From NCBI RefSeq assembly GCF_014851685.1, contig NZ_JACVAC010000022.1, positions 1 through 64,000 on the forward strand: a stretch of DNA of 64,000 bases, given 5' to 3'. Made by a program: the position numbers and the translations under genes. This document shows, piece after piece, positions 25,806-33,587 of this stretch; position 1 is the first letter of the stretch, and every line of letters begins with the position of its first letter. A model generated the notes under the pieces. That model was not told where the DNA came from. It ran no database searches and was given only the letters and a program-made list of their open reading frames with translations. Source of the DNA: Pseudomonas sp. PDM05. Its GTDB lineage: Bacteria > Pseudomonadota > Gammaproteobacteria > Pseudomonadales > Pseudomonadaceae.

Positions 25806-26516
25806 CCTCTACCAACAGTACCGCCGCCTTCGCAGCCTCGCTAAAGCTCGACAGCTCCCACAGGGGATTGGCGGTGTGAGAGGGATCTCCAGCCGAACAC
25901 TGACATCCCAGCAACACAGCTCAAATGTGGGAGCGGGCTTGCCCGCGAAAGCGGTGGCTCAGCCAACACCTCTACCAACAGTGCCGCCGCCTTCGCAGCC
26001 TCGCTAGGGCTCGACAGCTCCCACAGGGACTAGCAGTGCCTGGGCGATCTCCAGCCGAACACTCACTATCCATCAACACCGATCAACTGTGGGAGCGGGC
26101 TTGCCCGCGAAAGCGGTCGTTCAGCCAACACCTCCACCCACAGTCCCACCGCCTTCGCAGCCTCGCTAAAGCTCGACAGCTCCCACAGGGGATTGGCAGT
26201 GCCCGGGCTATCTCCAGCCGAGCACTGACAGCCCGCCAACACCGATCAACTGTGGGAGCGGGCTTGCCCGCGAAAGCGGTGGTTCAGCCAACATCTCCAC
26301 CAACAGTGCCACCGCCTTCGCAGCCTCGCTAAAGCTCGACAGCTCCCACAGGGTATTGGCAGTGCCTGGGCTATCTCCAGCCGAGCACTGACAGCCCGCC
26401 AACACCGATCACCTGTGGGAGCGGGCTTGCCCGCGAAAGCGGTGGTTCAGCCAACTCCTCTACCAGCAGTACCGCCGCCTTCGCAGCCTCGCTAAAGCTC
26501 AACAGTTGCTCCCACA
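25806..26516. repeat. Tandem array of a 162-163 bp compound REP unit
   Basis: No gene lies between 25737 and 26530. The block is a near-perfect tandem array. The motif CGCCTTCGCAGCCTCGCTA occurs at 25825, 25988, 26150, 26313 and 26476, and GTGGGAGCGGGCTTGCCCGC at 25927, 26089, 26252 and 26415, giving a period of 162 or 163. Each unit joins two REP types, one containing GCTAAAGCTCGACAGCTCCC and the other GTGGGAGCGGGCTTGCCCGC, with an ATCTCCAGCCGA(A/G)CACTGAC linker. A single diverged copy sits at 12838. The 163-bp period is far longer than in CRISPR arrays. Confidence 0.92.
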
Positions 26517-26530
26517 TTTCTTTGACCACG

Positions 26531-26986
26531 TCAGTCGGCCTGGCGAGTATTGCTGCGATACATGAACACCAATGCCAGTGCCAGACAGACCATCGCCACA
26601 ATACGGCTCCCCGATAAATCAATCGCCGGGTTGCCCAGCCAGCCGAAGTTGTCGATCAACATGCCCATGCCCAATTGCCCGACGATCACGGCCACCGTCG
26701 CCACGGCGGTGCCGACCACAGGCACCGCGCCGACCATCACCAACATGTACACCACGCCGAACAAGGCACCGGTCAGTTGCCATTTCGGCACGTCCAGCAA
26801 GCTGACGGCCTGGGCGGGCTCGAAGAAGAAAATCAGCAGCGCCGTGCTGAGCGCACCGACGGCGAAGGTCAGCAAGCTGCTGCGCAACACGCCGACCGTC
26901 TGGCCGAGGCGCCCGTTGATCGCGGCCTGCACACTCAATACCGCACCGGCGGCAATGACCAGTACCAACAATAGAATCAGATTCAT
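26531..26986 (-). CDS. YdcZ/DUF606-family DMT transporter subunit
   Basis: 151 residues from the ATG at 26986, with GAGGGTAAGG before it; an upstream in-frame start would overlap the previous gene. Five hydrophobic segments and the family motifs AAINGRLGQ and VVGQLGMGMLIDNFGWLG. It lies four bases after a paralogue of the same family, suggesting a paired, probably heterodimeric transporter. Substrate unknown. Confidence 0.87.
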   Translation of the reverse strand: MNLILLLVLVIAAGAVLSVQAAINGRLGQTVGVLRSSLLTFAVGALSTALLIFFFEPAQAVSLLDVPKWQLTGALFGVVYMLVMVGAVPVVGTAVATVAVIVGQLGMGMLIDNFGWLGNPAIDLSGSRIVAMVCLALALVFMYRSNTRQAD

Positions 26987-26990
26987 CGCC

Positions 26991-27479
26991 TTACCCTCGT
27001 GCAATCAGAACAAGCGCCACCACAATCAACGCCAGGGCTATCCAGCGCTCGCCGTTGACCCGCTTGCGCGCGGTGCCGAACCAACCGAAATGGTCGATCA
27101 GCACGCTCTTGCCGACCTGCCCGGACAAAATCGCGACCATGGTCATCGCGATGCCGATATGCGGCGTAGCCAGGGTCAACACCACCACGTACATCGGCCC
27201 GAGGAACCCGCCGATCAATTGCCAGCGCGGCAGGTCGGCCAGCGCCGGGCCCTTTTGCGGGCCGCTGAACAACAAGAGCACGTACAAGATCGCCGAACCA
27301 ACGCCAAAGATGCTCAACGTCGCCCACAAATGCCCGACTTGCTGGCCCAGCGGCCCGAGCAAGCCTGCCTCCACCGACAGGCCCATGCCCGCCAGGATCA
27401 CCAACGGCAGCAACAACAGCCGCAGAAGGTTATGTTTCGGACGGGCCGACGCCACACCCTCGATAGAACTTGCCTGCAT
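26991..27479 (-). CDS. YdcZ/DUF606-family DMT transporter subunit (first of pair)
   Basis: 162 residues with five hydrophobic segments and the motifs GLLGPLGQQVGHLWAT and LSGQVGKSVLIDHFGWFG, the same pattern as the following gene. First of a two-gene operon, divergent from a LysR gene at 27597 with 117 bases between, so that regulator may control it. Confidence 0.87.
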   Translation of the reverse strand: MQASSIEGVASARPKHNLLRLLLLPLVILAGMGLSVEAGLLGPLGQQVGHLWATLSIFGVGSAILYVLLLFSGPQKGPALADLPRWQLIGGFLGPMYVVVLTLATPHIGIAMTMVAILSGQVGKSVLIDHFGWFGTARKRVNGERWIALALIVVALVLIARG

Positions 27480-27596
27480 ACATCACCTGCGCTTCAAGAA
27501 AGAAACCATGGCGCGCATTATCCGGTGGTCGTGCTATGCAATAAATGGGAGCATGCCGACAACACCTTTGCGCAAAACGCACAGCACGGAGTCATG

Positions 27597-28529
27597 ATGC
27601 AGGGTTTGAATGAATTGAGTTTCAAGGCGCTGCGCCTGTTCGTCGCGGTGCTCGACCACGGCAGCTTTTCCGAAGTGGCCCGCCGGGAAAGCCTGGCGCC
27701 CTCCTCCATTTCCCGGCAGATCCAGCTGATGGAGCACGCCCTGGGCCAGCAGTTACTTTACCGCCACACCCGAGCGGTCAGCCCGACCGAGGCCGGGCGC
27801 CTGCTCGGGCATCATGCGCGACTGTTGCTGGAACAACTGGAAACCGCCGGCCAGGCCCTGCAGGAACAGGAGAGCGAACCCAGCGGCCTGGTACGTATCA
27901 ACGCACCGATGGTGTTCGGCCAGCGCCACCTGTCACCGTGGCTCGGCGAACTGTGCCGACGCTATCCCAAGCTGCAACTGGACATCCAGCAGACCGACAC
28001 CTACGTCGACCCGCTGCAAGACGGCACCGACCTGCTGTTTCGCATCGGCGTGCTCAACAACTCAGGCATGCAGGCGCGCATCTTCGCCCCGCAGCGCTTT
28101 CGCATCGCCGCCAGCCCCGCCTACCTGGCCCGACACGGCACGCCGCAGCACCCCGACGAACTCGTCCACCACCAATGCCTGGCCTACAAAGGCATCACCG
28201 GCCAACAACGCTGGTTCTTCCGCCGCGCCGGCAGCGACTGGACGCCCTACAGCGTCAAGGGCCCAATCACCGGCAACCACGCCGACACCCTCACCCACGC
28301 CGCCGAACAAGGCCTTGGGCTGGTCGTGTTCCCCTCCTGGCTGATCGGCGAAGGCTTGCGCGCCGGCACCTTGCAGGCGGTGCTGAGCGAATACGAAGTG
28401 GCGACCACACTGGAGCCGCAGCAGATCGCCGCACTATGGCCGGGGAGCCGGCGGTTGTCGCTGAAGGTGCGCACGGTGATTGATTACTTTGTGGAGTGTT
28501 TTGGGACCGTGCCGTATTGGGATCGATGA
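27597..28529 (+). CDS. LysR-family transcriptional regulator
   Basis: 310 residues from the ATG at 27597, which has GGAG five bases before it; another ATG lies one codon earlier. N-terminal winged helix (LSFKALRLFVAVLDHGSFSEVARRESLAPSSISRQIQLME) and a substrate-binding domain with VRINAPMVFGQRHLSPWL. The long open frame upstream of it is non-coding relative to the divergent YdcZ genes. It probably regulates that pair. It ends one base before the end of convergent mntH. Confidence 0.92.
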   Translation: MQGLNELSFKALRLFVAVLDHGSFSEVARRESLAPSSISRQIQLMEHALGQQLLYRHTRAVSPTEAGRLLGHHARLLLEQLETAGQALQEQESEPSGLVRINAPMVFGQRHLSPWLGELCRRYPKLQLDIQQTDTYVDPLQDGTDLLFRIGVLNNSGMQARIFAPQRFRIAASPAYLARHGTPQHPDELVHHQCLAYKGITGQQRWFFRRAGSDWTPYSVKGPITGNHADTLTHAAEQGLGLVVFPSWLIGEGLRAGTLQAVLSEYEVATTLEPQQIAALWPGSRRLSLKVRTVIDYFVECFGTVPYWDR

Positions 28530-28530
28530 T

Positions 28531-29850
28531 TTAAAACAGCCACTGCCCAATCAACCACGCATTCGCCCCGCTGATCACGGTAAACAGAAACCACGCCAAC
28601 ACCCGCGTCGGCAGCCGATTCACAAACGGCCCCATTAGCTGCTTGTCTCCGGTCATGCGGATCAGCGGGAACAACGCAAACGGCAATTGCAGGCTGAGCA
28701 CCACCTGGCTGAGGATCAACAGCTTGCCGATGGCCGCATCGCCCATCAGCCACACGCCGAGGAACGCCGGGATCAGCGCCAGGCCGCGGGTGATCAGGCG
28801 GCGTTGCCAGCAGGGAATGCGCAGGTTGAGGTAACCCTCCATGATCACCTGCCCGGCAATGGTGCCGGTGAACGTCGAGCTTTGCCCCGACGCCAGCAAG
28901 GCGATGCCGAACAGGATGCTGGCAAACGCGCCGCCCACCAGTGGGTCGAGCAGATGGTAGGCGTCCTGGATCTCGACCACATCGGTGTGGCCGCTCTTGT
29001 AGAACGCGGCAGCAGCAAGGGTCAGGATCGCGGCATTGACCAGCAAGGCCAGGGCCAGCGAGCCGATGGTGTCGATGCGCGCCAGTTTGACCGCGTCCTG
29101 TTTACTGGCGAGATCCTTGCCGATCAGACGGGTCTGCACGATCGAGGTGTGCAGGTAGAGGTTATGCGGCATGACCGTCGCGCCGAGAATACCGATAGCC
29201 AGGTACAACGGCGCAGCGTCGCTGATCGCCGAGAGTGACGGCGTAAAGCCGCTGAACACATCCGGCCAATACGGTTTGATCAGCACCAGTTCGATAAAGA
29301 AACACACGCCGATGGTCGCCACCAGCGCCAGCATGATCGCTTCCAGGCGCCGGAAGCCTCGGTTCTGCAGGGCCAGGATCAGCAGCGTATCGAAGGCGGT
29401 GATGACAATGCCGGTGGTCAGAGACACCCCCAGCAGCAAGTGAAACGCCAGGGCGCAGCCGAGCACTTCGGCCAGGTCGGTGGCAATGATGGAGATTTCC
29501 GCCAGCGCCCACTGGGTACGGGCGGAGCGCCGGCTGTAGCGCTCGCGGCACAGTTGCGCGAGGTCCTTGCCGGTGGCGATGCCCAGCCGCGAGCACAAGC
29601 ACTGCACCGCCATCCCCGCCAGGCTGGCCAGCAGCACCACGAACAACAGGCTGTAGCCGTAACGTGAACCGGCCTCGATGGCCGTGGCCCAGTTGCCGGG
29701 GTCCATATAGCCGATGGAGATCAACAGGCCGGGGCCGGCGAACATCAGCATGCGCTTGAAGAACGAAGCCTTGGGGTCGACGGCAACGGAGCCGGCCACT
29801 TCCGGCGGGCAGAACGGGGCGGTGGCAATTTTCGGCAGGCTGAATTTCAC
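28531..29850 (-). CDS. mntH: Nramp-family Mn2+/H+ symporter
   Basis: 439 residues and about 11 membrane segments. The metal-site motifs are intact: DPGNWATAIE in segment 1 and ATVMPHNLYLH in segment 6. The conserved transport motif SGQSSTFTGTIAGQ follows. It imports manganese and perhaps iron using the proton gradient. The start is 38 bases downstream of the stop codon of the hydrolase gene on the same strand. I do not see a clear MntR or Fur box in this short gap. Confidence 0.96.
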   Translation of the reverse strand: MKFSLPKIATAPFCPPEVAGSVAVDPKASFFKRMLMFAGPGLLISIGYMDPGNWATAIEAGSRYGYSLLFVVLLASLAGMAVQCLCSRLGIATGKDLAQLCRERYSRRSARTQWALAEISIIATDLAEVLGCALAFHLLLGVSLTTGIVITAFDTLLILALQNRGFRRLEAIMLALVATIGVCFFIELVLIKPYWPDVFSGFTPSLSAISDAAPLYLAIGILGATVMPHNLYLHTSIVQTRLIGKDLASKQDAVKLARIDTIGSLALALLVNAAILTLAAAAFYKSGHTDVVEIQDAYHLLDPLVGGAFASILFGIALLASGQSSTFTGTIAGQVIMEGYLNLRIPCWQRRLITRGLALIPAFLGVWLMGDAAIGKLLILSQVVLSLQLPFALFPLIRMTGDKQLMGPFVNRLPTRVLAWFLFTVISGANAWLIGQWLF

Positions 29851-29888
29851 GCGGTATCCCAGGCAAACACACTAGACAGGCGCGCAGC

Positions 29889-31445
29889 TTAGCAGTCGGA
29901 CGCGACCGTGCGCATTACCGTGTCCCTGGGCAGGTCAAACGCTTCCACGACTTGTACCACCAGGTCCATTTCCTGGTTCAGCGCCTCGCGCTCCATGCGC
30001 TGACGGATCACGCCGACCACCAGTACCGCCAAGGTGGTAATCGAATAGGCCGGGCCGGAAAATGCACGCACCCCGCTCACCAGCAACATCGCGGCCGCCA
30101 ACGCCTGGCCCACCAGCGGAATCGCCGTGGCCGCACCGCGCCGCAGGATGAAACCGGTGAGCCCGGCCAGCGCCGTGCCACTCAACGCCGTGGTCGCCGA
30201 GCGGCCCATGTCGAAACGATTGAACAAGCCCTGCTCTTTTTGCGCCGCGGCCTTGAGTTCGGCTTCGAAGGCTTGCCGGTCGGCGCTGTTGAGTTTGTCC
30301 TTGTATTGTTCGATGAGCTGCTGCGCGACCTGTGCCTCGATGTCCGCCAACGCCACGGTTGCAACCGGCTGATCAAACTTGATCCCCAGCCGTTGCGCGA
30401 CATCCTCGGCGATCTGTCGATAACCCACGCCATGGCCACGGGCCAGGTTCATAAAGCTGTCGCCGCCCATGCGTTGCAGCTCGATGGCCAGTTTCAGCGG
30501 CTCGCGCACGCTGGCATCAATCGACGCGCTGCGTTTTTGCGCCATCAGTTCGGCGAGGAACTTCAACTCATCCGGCCGCGCCTGCACCAGTGCCGGGAAC
30601 AGTTCGGCGTCCTCTTCGGCAAAGCGCACCTCGCTGCTGCGCTGGTCGGCGCGGATCATGCCGCGCCGTTCCTGCAACAGGTCGGTGTATTGCACCACCG
30701 TTTTAAGCTGCGGCCAGTAGGCGGCGTGATCGAAAGTTGCCAGGTGCACATTGGTGACCTTGGACTTGAGGGCGGGCGTGAGCGGGATGGCATAACGACC
30801 GATGCAGCGCTCGTTGTCCGGCTTGATCGCCAGTGCCCAATCCTTACTGGAATGGCAGTTGATCAGCCGGCCCTGCAGCGGCGCCGAGACTTGATCCCAT
30901 GGGCTCGACGTACAGACCGCCCCGCCCATCAGCAGCAAGTGATTCAACGGCAGCTCACGGGCCACCTCAGGGCTGGCCAACAAGCTTTTGACCAGAATCC
31001 GCGCGCCGAGGGAATGGCCGATCAGGTTGATGCGCCGCACCGGCAGGGCCTCGGCGTGCAGAAAGTTGGCCAGTTCAGGCAACAGGGTCTGGGCGACTTC
31101 GTCGACACGCGCCTCAACACTTTTGTAATGGTCGAGAAAATACGCAATCGCCTTGCCCACCCCCACGGTAGCGGCGCCCAGGCCACCGCCGCCGAGCATC
31201 GCAGCGATCACCTCCTTGAACGGGGCGAACAGGTTTTCCAGAAAATGCCCGGCCGGCCAGAACAGCATCACATTGGTCGAGCCTTCGATACTTGCCAGTT
31301 GCGCCTTGAAATTACCCAGTTGCTGACGGTTGAAGAACGCCGAATAACCGTGAACGTAGAGATTGAGCACATCCCCCTGGGGCTCGCCACACAACACAAA
31401 GGTGGGCTTGCGGGTGCGGTGCATTTCATCCCACTGGTGCTGCAT
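29889..31445 (-). CDS. Alpha/beta hydrolase fused to a YaaW (UPF0174)-like domain
   Basis: 518 residues from the ATG at 31445 (AGGAG upstream; the frame is open farther back but without family features). Residues 25-265 form an alpha/beta hydrolase: oxyanion-region VHGY at 31-34, nucleophile elbow GHSLGA with Ser145, and candidates for the acid and base in SSKDWAL and ATFDHAAYW. Residues about 290-485 resemble E. coli YaaW: ELQRMGGDSFMNLARGHGVGYRQI, then a Q-x-L-I-E-Q-Y helix, then hydrophobic segments around 420-480 with SGPAYSITTLAVL. The last part should anchor the protein in the membrane. Function of YaaW is unknown, so this fusion links it to a hydrolase. The YaaW comparison is from memory of that protein. 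Confidence 0.75.
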   Translation of the reverse strand: MQHQWDEMHRTRKPTFVLCGEPQGDVLNLYVHGYSAFFNRQQLGNFKAQLASIEGSTNVMLFWPAGHFLENLFAPFKEVIAAMLGGGGLGAATVGVGKAIAYFLDHYKSVEARVDEVAQTLLPELANFLHAEALPVRRINLIGHSLGARILVKSLLASPEVARELPLNHLLLMGGAVCTSSPWDQVSAPLQGRLINCHSSKDWALAIKPDNERCIGRYAIPLTPALKSKVTNVHLATFDHAAYWPQLKTVVQYTDLLQERRGMIRADQRSSEVRFAEEDAELFPALVQARPDELKFLAELMAQKRSASIDASVREPLKLAIELQRMGGDSFMNLARGHGVGYRQIAEDVAQRLGIKFDQPVATVALADIEAQVAQQLIEQYKDKLNSADRQAFEAELKAAAQKEQGLFNRFDMGRSATTALSGTALAGLTGFILRRGAATAIPLVGQALAAAMLLVSGVRAFSGPAYSITTLAVLVVGVIRQRMEREALNQEMDLVVQVVEAFDLPRDTVMRTVASDC

Positions 31446-31527
31446 GGGCCGGTGACTCCTGGTGACGATGGACGGCGATAGTAACAAAGCATGGCCGGCG
31501 CAACGGTGAATCCTGACCGATGAACGA

Positions 31528-32310
31528 TCAGAACAACGCCGCCGCCCTTGATTTGGCCAGGTAGCGCGCCGGCGCCTCCCCCACGTTGCGCCGGAACACC
31601 GAGGTGAATGCGCTGGAGCTGCTGAAGCCCAATGCCAGCGCCACGTCGGTAATCGAGGCACCGTGGCCGAGCCGCGCAGTGGCTTCCAGCAGGCACACCT
31701 GCTGGCGCCAGGCCACGAAGGTCATGCCAGTGTGTTCAAGGAACTGACGGGTAAAGGTGCGCCGGCTCATGCTTGACCATTCGGCCATGGTGTCGAGGGC
31801 GATGGTCTGCGTGGGCGCGTCCAGGAAGCGCTGGCAGGCGCGGGCGAGCCGAGGCTCTAACGGCAGCGGCGCGCTGAGGGGCAGTTCTGGCATGGCGCCG
31901 ATTTCATCCACCAGCAACGTCAGCACGCAATGCTGCCTGACACTGGGCCCCGCCGCCGGGTCAATCGCCAGTGCCGCCTCCAGCAAATGCCGCAGCAGCG
32001 GCGACACCTCGAACACCTGGCAATGCCCCTGCAAACCTGCGCGCCGGGCAGCGGCGTCAGAGAGATAGGTATTGAGCATGACCACATCGCCACGCATGTG
32101 CATTTCATGGGGCACGCCGCCGGGCACCCAGATCGCCCGCTGCGGCGGCACCACCCAATTGCCAAGGTCGGTAAACATCTTCATCGCACCCGTGGACGCA
32201 TAGGCGAACTGGCCACGGCTGTGGGCGTGGCGCGCAAACACGGTGCCCGAGGCATATTCGTGCAGCGTCACTACGGCTTCGGGGTCATCGCGGGTGAAGG
32301 TCGGGATCAT
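31528..32310 (-). CDS. AraC-family regulator with cupin domain
   Basis: 260 residues. Cupin half (GTVFARHAHSRGQFAYASTG, then VPPQRAIWVPGGVPHEM) and AraC DNA-binding half (LDTMAEWSSMSRRTFTRQFLEHTG, then DVALALGFSSSSAFTSVFRR). It is divergent from an EamA exporter gene 103 bases away, a common pairing in which the regulator controls the exporter. Confidence 0.92.
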   Translation of the reverse strand: MIPTFTRDDPEAVVTLHEYASGTVFARHAHSRGQFAYASTGAMKMFTDLGNWVVPPQRAIWVPGGVPHEMHMRGDVVMLNTYLSDAAARRAGLQGHCQVFEVSPLLRHLLEAALAIDPAAGPSVRQHCVLTLLVDEIGAMPELPLSAPLPLEPRLARACQRFLDAPTQTIALDTMAEWSSMSRRTFTRQFLEHTGMTFVAWRQQVCLLEATARLGHGASITDVALALGFSSSSAFTSVFRRNVGEAPARYLAKSRAAALF

Positions 32311-32413
32311 GGCCCGATTTTGTCAAAACATGACCTGGCATAGCAAGCGGGCCATGAGAACGCCGCCTACCATCGTTGCCTTTGGACACGCCTGCCAGCT
32401 CAAGGGAACGACC

Positions 32414-33307
32414 ATGCTCAAGAAACACCTGGCACTTGCCATCCTCGTCACTCTGGTCTGGGGTTTGAACTTTCCCATTACCAAGCTTGGCCTGCGCGGT
32501 ATCGACCCCTTCGTACTCACCGGCATCCGCTTCGCCCTCGCCGCCTTGCCGCTGGTGTTTTTCATCCGACGCCCCGCCGTGCACTTCGGCTATGTAGCGG
32601 CTTACGGGGTGATTTTCGGCTTGGGCATGTGGGGCGTGATCAACTACGGCATCCAGATAGGCGTGAGCCCCGGCATCGCTTCGCTGATCATCCAGCTCAG
32701 CGTGTTCTTCACCCTCGGCTGGGGCGTGGTGCTGTTCAACGAAACCCTGCGTGACGCACAACTGGTCGGCGCCGGGCTGACCTTGCTCGGCCTGGCGGGC
32801 ATTGTCGTCACCCAGGAGGGTAGCCACGCGGTGCTGGGGGTCATGCTGATCGTACTCAGCGCACTGGCGTGGAGCGTGGGCAACGTGATCATCAAACGCT
32901 CAGGGGTGAAGGAAATCTTCGCGTTCATGGTCTGGGCCAGCCTGTTTCCACCGATCCCGCTGTTCCTGATGGCCTGGTGGATGCACGGCAACGCTGCGTT
33001 CGAAAGCCTGCCCGCCCACCTGGACGCCACGGCCATCAGCTCGATCCTGTTCCAGGTCTACCTGGCCACGCACTTTGCCTACTGGGGCTGGAACTCATTG
33101 CTCAAGGCGTACCCGGTATCGACGGTGGCACCGCTGTCGCTGCTGATCCCGGTGTTTGGGCTCGCCAGTTCGATGCTGATCATTGGGGAGCGGGTTTCCT
33201 GGCTGGAGCTGGTTTCGATGGCTGTCATTCTGGTGGGGTTGGGGGTGGGGTTGTATCGCTGGCCGGTGAAACGCAAACCCGGCACAGGGCCAGGTAGCCT
33301 TCAATAG
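32414..33307 (+). CDS. EamA-family (DMT) exporter
   Basis: 297 residues from the ATG at 32414; the open frame upstream overlaps the divergent AraC gene and is not used. Ten hydrophobic segments in two EamA halves (LVTLVWGLNFPITKLGLRGIDP and LALAWSVGNVIIKRSG-like). The sequence style is that of amino-acid or metabolite exporters such as YdeD/RhaT relatives. Probably controlled by the divergent AraC regulator. Its last codons overlap the end of the convergent HTH gene by seven bases. Confidence 0.9.
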   Translation: MLKKHLALAILVTLVWGLNFPITKLGLRGIDPFVLTGIRFALAALPLVFFIRRPAVHFGYVAAYGVIFGLGMWGVINYGIQIGVSPGIASLIIQLSVFFTLGWGVVLFNETLRDAQLVGAGLTLLGLAGIVVTQEGSHAVLGVMLIVLSALAWSVGNVIIKRSGVKEIFAFMVWASLFPPIPLFLMAWWMHGNAAFESLPAHLDATAISSILFQVYLATHFAYWGWNSLLKAYPVSTVAPLSLLIPVFGLASSMLIIGERVSWLELVSMAVILVGLGVGLYRWPVKRKPGTGPGSLQ

Positions 33308-33507
33308 GCAAAGTTATCGATCTTGACCTGGCCGTCTGGAAACGTCGCGATAATCTCCAAGTCGCCGCCCATCGCACGGATGTAGTCTCGCAATGTACTG
33401 ATGTACATGTCGGTGCGACGCTCCATCTTGGAGACCGCCGCCTGATTGATATTCAATAGTTTGGCCAGGCTCTCCTGGCTCAAGGACACGCCACATGCAT
33501 CACTCAC
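33301..33507 (-). CDS. XRE-type helix-turn-helix protein, probably 5'-truncated antitoxin-like gene
   Basis: The C-terminal 60 residues match antitoxin-type XRE proteins (LSQESLAKLLNINQAAVSKMERR, then TLRDYIRAMGGDLEIIATFPDG). In those proteins about 30-35 more residues, including the first helix, come before LSQE. Here the frame runs back to a TTG at 33588 with unrelated sequence, and I chose the GTG at 33507. No toxin gene of the RelE/HigB type is adjacent; the next gene upstream is a divergent antiporter. It looks like the remnant of a toxin-antitoxin locus, although a short functional DNA-binding protein is possible. Confidence 0.55.
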   Translation of the reverse strand: MSDACGVSLSQESLAKLLNINQAAVSKMERRTDMYISTLRDYIRAMGGDLEIIATFPDGQVKIDNFAY

Positions 33508-33587
33508 CGCAAAAACACAATTCTCGAAATGTAAAAAGCGCTCTAATACGCTCCTGTTGATTCGCTCTAAAGATCCTGGAGTTCCCA

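Noticed and set aside
25753..26405. Small open frames within the REP array.
   Set aside because: They translate the repeats themselves, repeat in different frames and have no ribosome sites.
25806..26516. Regularly spaced repeats considered as a CRISPR array.
   Set aside because: The repeated unit is about 163 bp with only slight variation and no unique spacers; the cores are REP sequences.
26550..27596. Long in-frame N-terminal extension of the LysR gene at 27597.
   Set aside because: It runs antisense through two convincing YdcZ genes and lacks any motif; the LysR family starts at the helix-turn-helix near 27600.
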